From Cordilura impudica (Eukaryota; Arthropoda; Insecta; Diptera; Scathophagidae), in NCBI GenBank assembly GCA_963682025.1, contig OY821521.1, positions 95,216,051 to 95,280,050 on the forward strand: a stretch of 64,000 bases of DNA, in the 5' to 3' direction. A program made the translations under genes and the position numbers. This document shows positions 57,656 to 64,000 of this stretch, piece after piece; positions within the stretch are counted from its first letter, which is position 1; the number at the start of each line of letters is the position of its first letter. The notes beneath the pieces are model-generated. The model made no database searches. It was not told the DNA's origin and saw nothing but the letters and a program-made list of their open reading frames with translations.

Positions 57656-57908
57656 AGGTGCGTTCAGACTACGCAAATATTTGACCAAATAAACGTAACC
57701 CCTAATTTTATGAAAATTTTATTCAATCTTACATGATATATAAAAGACAAAATTAAGTTATGTTTTATTACATTAGTAATATTTAATATATTTAACTATA
57801 TTCTATATCATATATTGTATAACTTAATGAAAATTATACAAGGAAAATTATACATTATTTAGGGGTTACGCTTATTTGGTCAAATATTTGCGTAGTCTGA
57901 ACGCACCT
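57656..57908. mobile_element. 253-bp palindromic MITE, TTA duplication
   Basis: ~51-bp inverted ends with only single-base differences: AGGTGCGTTCAGACTACGCA, then AATATTTGACCAAATAAACG. TTA at 57653-57655 and 57909-57911. The remaining core is AT-rich. PIF/Harbinger-type is inferred from the 3-bp TTA. Confidence 0.85.
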
Positions 57909-58039
57909 TTAGACAGTCTGTCAATAATACTTAATCCTGCCATATGTTCTGTTACAATTCGAATATATTGTAAAAATTAAAGAAACCTGTTTTTTATGTT
58001 TTGTAATTTAAATTTTTTATTAAATAGTGTTTCTGAAAA

Positions 58040-58560
58040 TCAACATCTTCAAAATGGGCGCCTTTCGCTTTAATGCGCGCTTTTATACGCTAAGGTCATT
58101 GTGCTATAGCTGCACGTATGGTTTCGATCGGTATTGGTGATGCTGCTGAAGTAAGAGCTTTCTTAAGACTTTCCAAAATTTCGGTGGCGAACTTTTACCT
58201 CTAGATTTAACCAGAATTGGTAATCAAGAGGATTAAAATCTCGGCTTTCCGAGTGGCAATCATCAGCACTAATAAAGGCTGGAATGTTCTGACGTAACCA
58301 CTCTTGAGTTGTTTTGATTTTGTGTGCCGGTTCAAGATCTTGATGAAGGGCCCAGTTTTTACGCCCATTTCACAAAAATGCAAAGAACTAATATTAGATG
58401 ATGATCACTCTGAACACTTGGCACAGTAAATTTAGCATTTTCTGATGTTGTAGCATAGACTTTGCCGTGTTGTTTATTAAAAAGTTCCTCCACCGTAAAC
58501 ATTTTTTCATCCTTAAAAAGGATATTTTTATGACAGTTGCTTGTTATTGCTTCCCTCCAT
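58040..58560 (-). pseudogene. Decayed mariner-like transposase
   Basis: The minus strand reads 'NILFKDEKMFTVEELFNKQH' (first catalytic Asp), 'GKVYATTSENAKFTVPSVQS', an internal deletion, then 'HQDLEPAHKIKTTQEWLRQN' (second Asp lost in the QDSAPAHK-like block), 'IPAFISADDCHSESRDFNPL' and 'DYQFWLNLEVKVR' (last Asp), ending 'MTLAYKSAH' after a frameshift. Inactive. Confidence 0.75.
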
Positions 58561-59019
58561 ATTAATTACGCAAAATTTCAAACCAAACTGATTTCAGTAT
58601 GTTTTGCAATAGAACAATGTATCAAAAATAGGAATAACAAGATCATTTAATTTTTAATTTTAATTTGTAATTTTTGATTTTTAATTTTTCGTGATTAATT
58701 AGGGATTATTTTTTTCTTTCATATTTAATATATGTATATTTAAAATATGTGGCAATACTACTAACATAGTTCATGGTAGTTGTATTTGCTGATATGATTG
58801 CATCATTTTTTTGTGAATGTTGTTGTACAACTATTATGTTCAACCACTAAAATATTACAACAAACACACTGGGTTTTTTGTGTCTACATTTTTTTTTTGC
58901 TCGTAGCTAAGCACAATGATGCCCGATTTACCCCATTTTAAATACCAGCTTGATAAGAATAATGTCAAATGATACTATTGTAACTTCACTTAGGTAAATG
59001 TTTTATTTTTTGAATGAGC
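58561..59019. other. AT-rich sequence, no gene seen
   Basis: Nothing recognised. Confidence 0.5.
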
Positions 59020-60010
59020 GTAATTCCAACAGACAGACAGACGGACATCGCTATATCGACTCGAGCTCTGATAAAGATCAATAATATGTAAATTTTATGG
59101 GATCGGAAATTAGTTTTTTTTAACAAATTAAATTCGGATAATATTGTGTACTGTTGAATAAAGTTATAAATAAAAGTTATGAATAAAGTTAAAAAAAGTG
59201 GCACGAAATTTCATTGCAGTAATAAAATGGTGAATACTTTTAGGCCCATGTATTTTAAGAAGCTGAAGAAGCTCGAAATATGGGCTTTAGAAGGTATAGA
59301 CTAATGTTCTCCAGAAAGTACAACAGAGTCGCAACATATACTGATGTTTTCCATCGGCTTCTTGTCACATACTCACCTTACTAGCATAAGACGTAAACCT
59401 CATAAGCATGTTTTGGAACTAGATGATGTCGTCAAAGAAATGATAGAAGAATAATAAAAGTCTATACGAGTATATGCATACACGTAAAAGTATTTATCAG
59501 TCTGTATATCGTTTATCTTGTTTCAGCAAGTTCTTTTTATGGAAAAATATTGTTGCTTATAGCTTTTAAGCCGAATTACAAAACTTGTTCAGTCTGTTTC
59601 AAAAACAAAATTTTTAAATAAAAAACTTTTTTGGGTTATATGGGCGGTGGGCGTGGCATATTTCTGTAAAACTTTGCAAACATCGTTACTTCATATTACT
59701 GAAAACTTGAGTCAAGTTACAAGACTTTATATGGGCTGTGGGCGATGGGCGTGGCCGATTTACATGACACTCTCCAGATATCTCAACTTCATAACACTGA
59801 TGACTTGTGCTAAGCTTCATGACTTTTGGTAGGGAAATAAAATTTTGGAAAGAAAAAATATTTTCGGGTTATATGCGCGGGGGGCGATGGGCGGGTCAAT
59901 TTTGATGTAACTTTAAATTTTTCTTAATTGAGCTGATAAAAAGCTCTGGGCCAAATATCAATGTTCCAAGAGCTCTCCTTATACTTTTTGCAAAGAAATG
60001 TATGGAGCGA
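59020..60010. repeat. Repeat with GGGCGTGGC units
   Basis: 59030-59110 has GACAGACAGACAGACGGACA, TCGCTATATCGACTCGAGCT and GGGATCGGAAAT, as in DINE-type repeats. 59630-59960 has three ~115-bp units with 'GGTTATATGGGCGGTGGGCG', 'GCGATGGGCGTGGCCGATTT' and 'GGCGATGGGCGGGTCAAT'. The frame at 59647-59832 comes from these units. Similar GGGCGTGGC blocks occur at 32050-32200. Confidence 0.5.
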
Positions 60011-60950
60011 TCTCACTGTGAGTCGTGGCGGCAACATGACCCAAATCATATTTAAACAGTTATGGCATAAAATTACCTATCCAACAACCCAGTTTAATTG
60101 ATATTAAATATACCTTTCTTTGCTTTATTTTAATTTAAAGTTCTATAAGTCTAAACAAAAACACCCGTTACATACAAAGAAAAACTACAGTACCTGAGAC
60201 TGTTTCAATGGAAGAATTCTTAGAATGAAATACTTTTTCATATAAAAATATTCAATATAAAATATTTAAAAAACGGACACTATTTTATAATAGAAATATT
60301 TTTAGAATTTTTTTCATTAAAAATCAAAGAAAATCAAATGGGAGATTTTTACAATATATGACGATTTTATTAATATTTTGTTAAAATATTTTATCATTTA
60401 AACTTAGAAACCAGACCATTGCATTTTAAGTTGAATCAAAAGTATTTTTCATGTATTTTCAAATAGCAAAAAATAATAAAAATACCCGATTTTTCCGTTT
60501 GCTTTTTATTTTGTAGTATTCGGAAACAACAAAAGCAAAGTTGCAACAATGCTTATAAACATCTGTTGCAGCAACATTTAAATTTATATACATAATTTTA
60601 ATTCAAATAACTAAATACTCGTATTTATATAAAAACTTAAGACAAACAAAAAAATAAATTGTAAGAATAATTTTTTTTTATTGAAAAAAAAGTAAAAAAA
60701 AAAAAGAAAAAAACAAATGACACAGAAAAAATACGTTAGGTGTAAAATAATAATTGAAAGCTTATAAATTCAACTATAATTAAATAATCAAATAATTCTA
60801 CTGCAAACAACTGAAATTTCAAATAAACCGTAGTGAGGCAGGATTAATTTTAATTTAATTAATTAATTAATTAATTTTCCGAATACTGTAACAATTTACA
60901 ACTCTGCTATTACCTTATCAAATACACAAACCATTTTCACTGAGTCAACC
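60011..60950. other. AT-rich sequence, no gene seen
   Basis: Includes a (TTAA)n run at about 60852-60878. Confidence 0.5.
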
Positions 60951-60954
60951 AAGA

Positions 60955-61241
60955 GCTGTCAAAAAATTTTCTGTCGCTGGCAGCACTGTTTATCACGTGA
61001 ATATCTCTTTTTGGTTCTTCTTTCGTTTGTCATTTCATATTACAAAAAAAAATTTTGTATGTTGAGTTTTCTGGTCTTGGGGAACATCGTCGTCGATTGA
61101 TTTTTAAAGCAAAAAAATAATTTCAACGCAATTTTTTGCTTTTTTTACCGCACAAAACACGGTTTAGTTAAAACGGCTTTAAAAAACCAATAAAAAAGAA
61201 TTCGCACAACCATTTGTTTAACTGCAGTTAAAGACAAATAA
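60955..61241 (+). promoter_or_regulatory. Putative promoter and untranslated first exon
   Basis: TGGCAGCACTGTT at 60978-60990 fits the fly core-promoter Motif 7 consensus (KNNCAKCNCTRNY). A CACGTG E-box follows at about 60995. A stretch without long open frames then reaches a strong donor, ATAA|GTAAGTG, with GT at 61242. The arrangement fits a TATA-less plus-strand gene whose coding exons lie beyond the window. No coding exon was found in the window, so this is an inference. Confidence 0.35.
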
Positions 61242-61977
61242 GTAAGTGAAGTGCTAGAAATAAAAAACAAGAAAAAATAAAGAATTTATACAATGAAAAA
61301 ATGCTCTTTCTTGGTGACGACGTTGCAGTGTAATTTGAAAATATTTTGAAGTGCAGGGTCATCCTATGTCTTAATTTGTTAAGATCAAATAAAAACATTA
61401 GTTAAATAATAACTATATTAGAAGTCTTTATTAAAATAAGAAAAAAACATGAAATCTATACGAGATTCCCATTATAACACCTGTTAATTGTTAAAAAAAA
61501 ACGAAGTGCCAAAGCAATACTGATTGTATATTTTAACTTGATTTAATGTTTTAGTTAATTTAATTTTGCTTAGATTGTTGTTATATTCATTAAAGTCCTA
61601 AATATGTGATGAGTTTTTAGTGTTATTTAATCAGTTACGTTTTAAACATGCGCATCCTTAAAGAAAATCTGCTAGCTTGGGACATTTTGCAAATTTTTTA
61701 TATCTGAAACCCGTGAGTGAAAAAATCGATTTAAGCTGTCATGTGACTTGTCATCAAACAGCTGACCCTGCGAAAGAAAAATTCACCGCATCATAAGCGG
61801 GAATAAAAGAAAATTATATTCCAAAAACAGAGTCGTTTAAAATAGAGTTGTATTTGTGCCGCGTGGTGAAATTAATTTAGAAAAATCGTTATTTAAAATT
61901 TATATATACAATAAGTATTATTTTTATAAAAATAAAAAAATCTTATTTTCGATCTTATTCATTTTAATGATTGAGTT

Positions 61978-62139
61978 TGAAATTATTCAGGCTCAAGATC
62001 AAATGCTTTTACTTTAAATAAAGCAAAAACATTGGCTCATTGTTTCAAACAATTGATCTATATTCTATATTCGCATTTGTGCCAATGTTTTTGCTTTATT
62101 TTAAGTAAAAACATTTGATCTTGAGCCTGAATAATTTCA
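61978..62139. repeat. 59-bp-arm hairpin-forming inverted repeat
   Basis: Arms at 61978-62036 and 62081-62139 match at 57 of 59 positions, separated by a 44-bp loop. Arms start TGAAATTATTCAGGCTCAAG and end AAGCAAAAACATTGGC. No direct repeat at the borders, no coding content. Confidence 0.9.
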
Positions 62140-63080
62140 TACTGTAAATATAAAATATATTTTTTGTTTTTAATTTTTTTTGTTTCTCTTTTGTTTCTTT
62201 GACCTCCTTGACCTGCCTTCAGGGAATTATTATTTTTCAGTTTTTTAATTTTATTTAAATCGTGCGTGTTGGACAACTCCTCGATTTGGCGTGTTCTTGT
62301 TTATAAGCTTATTTTTAGTGAGATTTTTACATATTTTTTTCCTTTGCCACTCCTTTTCTGTCAATCATTTGTTTTTAGTAAAATATGGCGGCATATGTTT
62401 TATTTCACAACTCGTAAATCGTTTGGTGTGAACATTTTTTTTTTTCAAATAATTTAATGCCTGTTTTATTATGTATGTTATTTTAGTTGTACTAATATTA
62501 CTTTAATATTGCGTGACAAAATAAATCTAGTATGGCAAAATTTGTTTTCTGTTACAATTAGTCAGTTAATCATTGAGGTAGTCCCTTTAATAAAAAATTG
62601 TCTTATTTTTAAAATATTCAATATAAAAAACTGTAAATTTTATATAAAAATAAAAACTATCCATTGTCCAAATTGTGATTATTATTTCTGTAAAAAAAAA
62701 ATTTAATCAGATTTTGATATTTCAAATGTTCGAAAAACTGTCAGAATTTTTTCCGGTTTAAAATGTGTTCGGAATAATACTGAAAAATTATCAAAAATTA
62801 ATTGTGACTGTTTTCATTACAAAATAATTCATGCACATTGCATAAAATGCATTTATTTAAATAGAGACAAAAGTATTCACAGAATAAGAAAAAAACTAAG
62901 AGGCTCATTCTATGAAACGAAACGTAACTTCTTTTAAAACTTCTTTTAGACTATTAGGCATGAATTTTTTCATTAATCCTGATCTTAGCCTTACATTTCT
63001 GCTGATGTACGAGAGGAGTCAATAAATCTTTACAAAACATATAATTAACATTAAGAATGAAAAATGTCAAGTTGCGAAAG
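62140..63080. other. AT-rich sequence, no gene seen
   Basis: Nothing recognised. Confidence 0.5.
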
Positions 63081-63084
63081 ACAC

Positions 63085-63835
63085 CGAGAACATTTTTAGG
63101 CAAAATCGTCATTCCTGTTTTTTAAACAATCAACAAAAATTGAATTTCGTTGTGTCATCAAACAATTCTACTTGAAAGGTAAAACACCCAAAGAAATCAA
63201 AGCTCAATATGACGAAATCCATGGCACATCTGTATTAAGACTATCTACTATTACGTAAATGAATTTGAACGGGGCCATACATCCACAATTGAGTGAGCCG
63301 CACTTGCTTATAATCGAGAATAAATGCGATCCTGATGAACTTCTCTAATTCATAACTGTTGATGAAACATGGATTTACCATTATAAACCAGAAATGAAAC
63401 AACAGTCGAAGCAGGTGAATACGTTCCGAAGAAAGCAAAGTCAATCGGCTGGTATTGTTATAGCAGTGGTTTTATGTGAGATGCATGGAATTAGCTGCAT
63501 TGGCTTCTTGAGAAAAGGAAATACCATAAATATTTTTCGTCATTATTAAGCCAAACAACTGATCTGCCATCAAGATAATTCTCGGGTGCAAACTTTGTAG
63601 TCTCGGTGCCATTAACACGAGTTGAAGTTCGAAAGCAAATTAAAAAAAAAATGCTGGAATGAAAAGGGTTCAACTCGCATGAGGAGGTCCAATTTTGAGG
63701 ACTCATCGAAAGCTTACTTTGTGGAGGTCTTAAAAAGTTAAAGAATCGTTGGATGAAGAGTATCCAGAAAAAAGGAGACTAAGTTGAAAAATAAAGAATC
63801 AACCCCAAAAAGTGTGTTTTTCTGTTTTGTAAAGT
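63085..63835 (+). pseudogene. Decayed mariner transposase
   Basis: Plus-strand blocks in mariner order: 'FRCVIKQFYLKGKTPKEIKA' (helix-turn-helix), 'FITVDETWIYHYKPEMKQQS' (first catalytic Asp in DETW), 'NYLHWLLEKGNTINVFRHY'-like, a worn HQDNS block at about 63560-63590, and 'RWMKSIQKKGD' at about 63750, the usual C-terminus. The SPDLAPSDY region with the last Asp is absent or unreadable. Several stops. Confidence 0.75.
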
Positions 63836-64000
63836 CTTGTTGACTCCCTCTCGTTATTTCTAAATAGAAAAGGTTAAGTTTTTCAGAGTCAACGATGGAT
63901 GACACGTGATGAACTCCATTATTCTGATGAAAATAAAAATTGTTTGCCAAGACTTAGCTTTTGAATACTTTTATAAAGATTATCTCTTCAGATATTGATA
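63836..64000. other. Window end, no gene seen
   Basis: Nothing recognised. Confidence 0.4.

Noticed and set aside
59647..59832. 61-codon plus-strand frame
   Set aside because: It arises from the GGGCGTGGC repeat units and is not recognised.
1..64000. tRNA, rRNA, riboswitch, or bacterial-type operon or terminator signals
   Set aside because: None could be supported on either strand by eye; the gene structures are those of an insect nuclear genome.

Overview
The window is eukaryotic and reads as a cyclorrhaphan fly (probably a calyptrate such as a blowfly or muscid). It is very AT-rich, has spliced genes with short GT-AG introns, tens of (GTCC)n/(GGAC)n tracts inside dispersed repeats, and decayed Tc1, mariner, piggyBac and LINE copies of types known from Diptera. 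The species assignment is an inference from these features; no database search was possible.

Two protein-coding genes are clear. An uninterrupted 461-codon HMG-CoA synthase (Hmgs) lies on the plus strand at 22393-23778. It belongs to the mevalonate pathway, which in sterol-auxotrophic insects feeds juvenile hormone, dolichol, ubiquinone and prenyl groups. A secreted or lysosomal alpha-galactosidase (GH27) lies on the minus strand with eight coding exons between 49649 and 41114, interrupted by a 6.9-kb first intron full of transposable-element remains. Two further pieces may belong to genes: a promoter plus non-coding first exon near 60960-61241, and an unrecognised 3'-terminal-exon-like reading frame with a frameshift at 35779-36091. 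The two clear genes show no functional link to each other.

The rest is layered repeat debris. 0-12 kb: small palindromic MITEs, a Tc1/mariner-type pseudogene, a decayed LINE, a piggyBac-like pseudogene split by a tandem-repeat element, and a Tc1 fragment beside a CTGTGG-ended MITE. 12-22 kb: a mariner-superfamily transposon carrying a nested TTA-flanked MITE, a module present three times, an LTR-retrotransposon relic with a tRNA-Arg-type primer site and a 29-bp minisatellite, and a 1.77-kb inverted-repeat composite. 22-33 kb: Hmgs, extreme AT-rich sequence, a mariner relic, a Tc1 relic and more dispersed repeats. 34-41 kb: a 1.6-kb Tc1 element with long inverted repeats, a head-to-tail dimer of the commonest repeat, and a Tc1 relic. 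41-50 kb: alpha-galactosidase. 50-64 kb: repeats, two mariner relics, short MITEs and a 59-bp-arm hairpin.

The commonest repeat is a ~0.8-kb non-coding element (about ten copies) that starts with TATACCCTATACC, carries a (GTCC)n tract and ends in a perfect 20-bp palindrome. It resembles the DINE-1/mini-me/Helentron-associated elements of flies. I found no CRISPR array, bacterial-type operon, tRNA or rRNA gene. The window looks like an ordinary TE-dense euchromatic or pericentric segment. I do not see convincing evidence of a new molecular system; the points worth testing are listed as findings.
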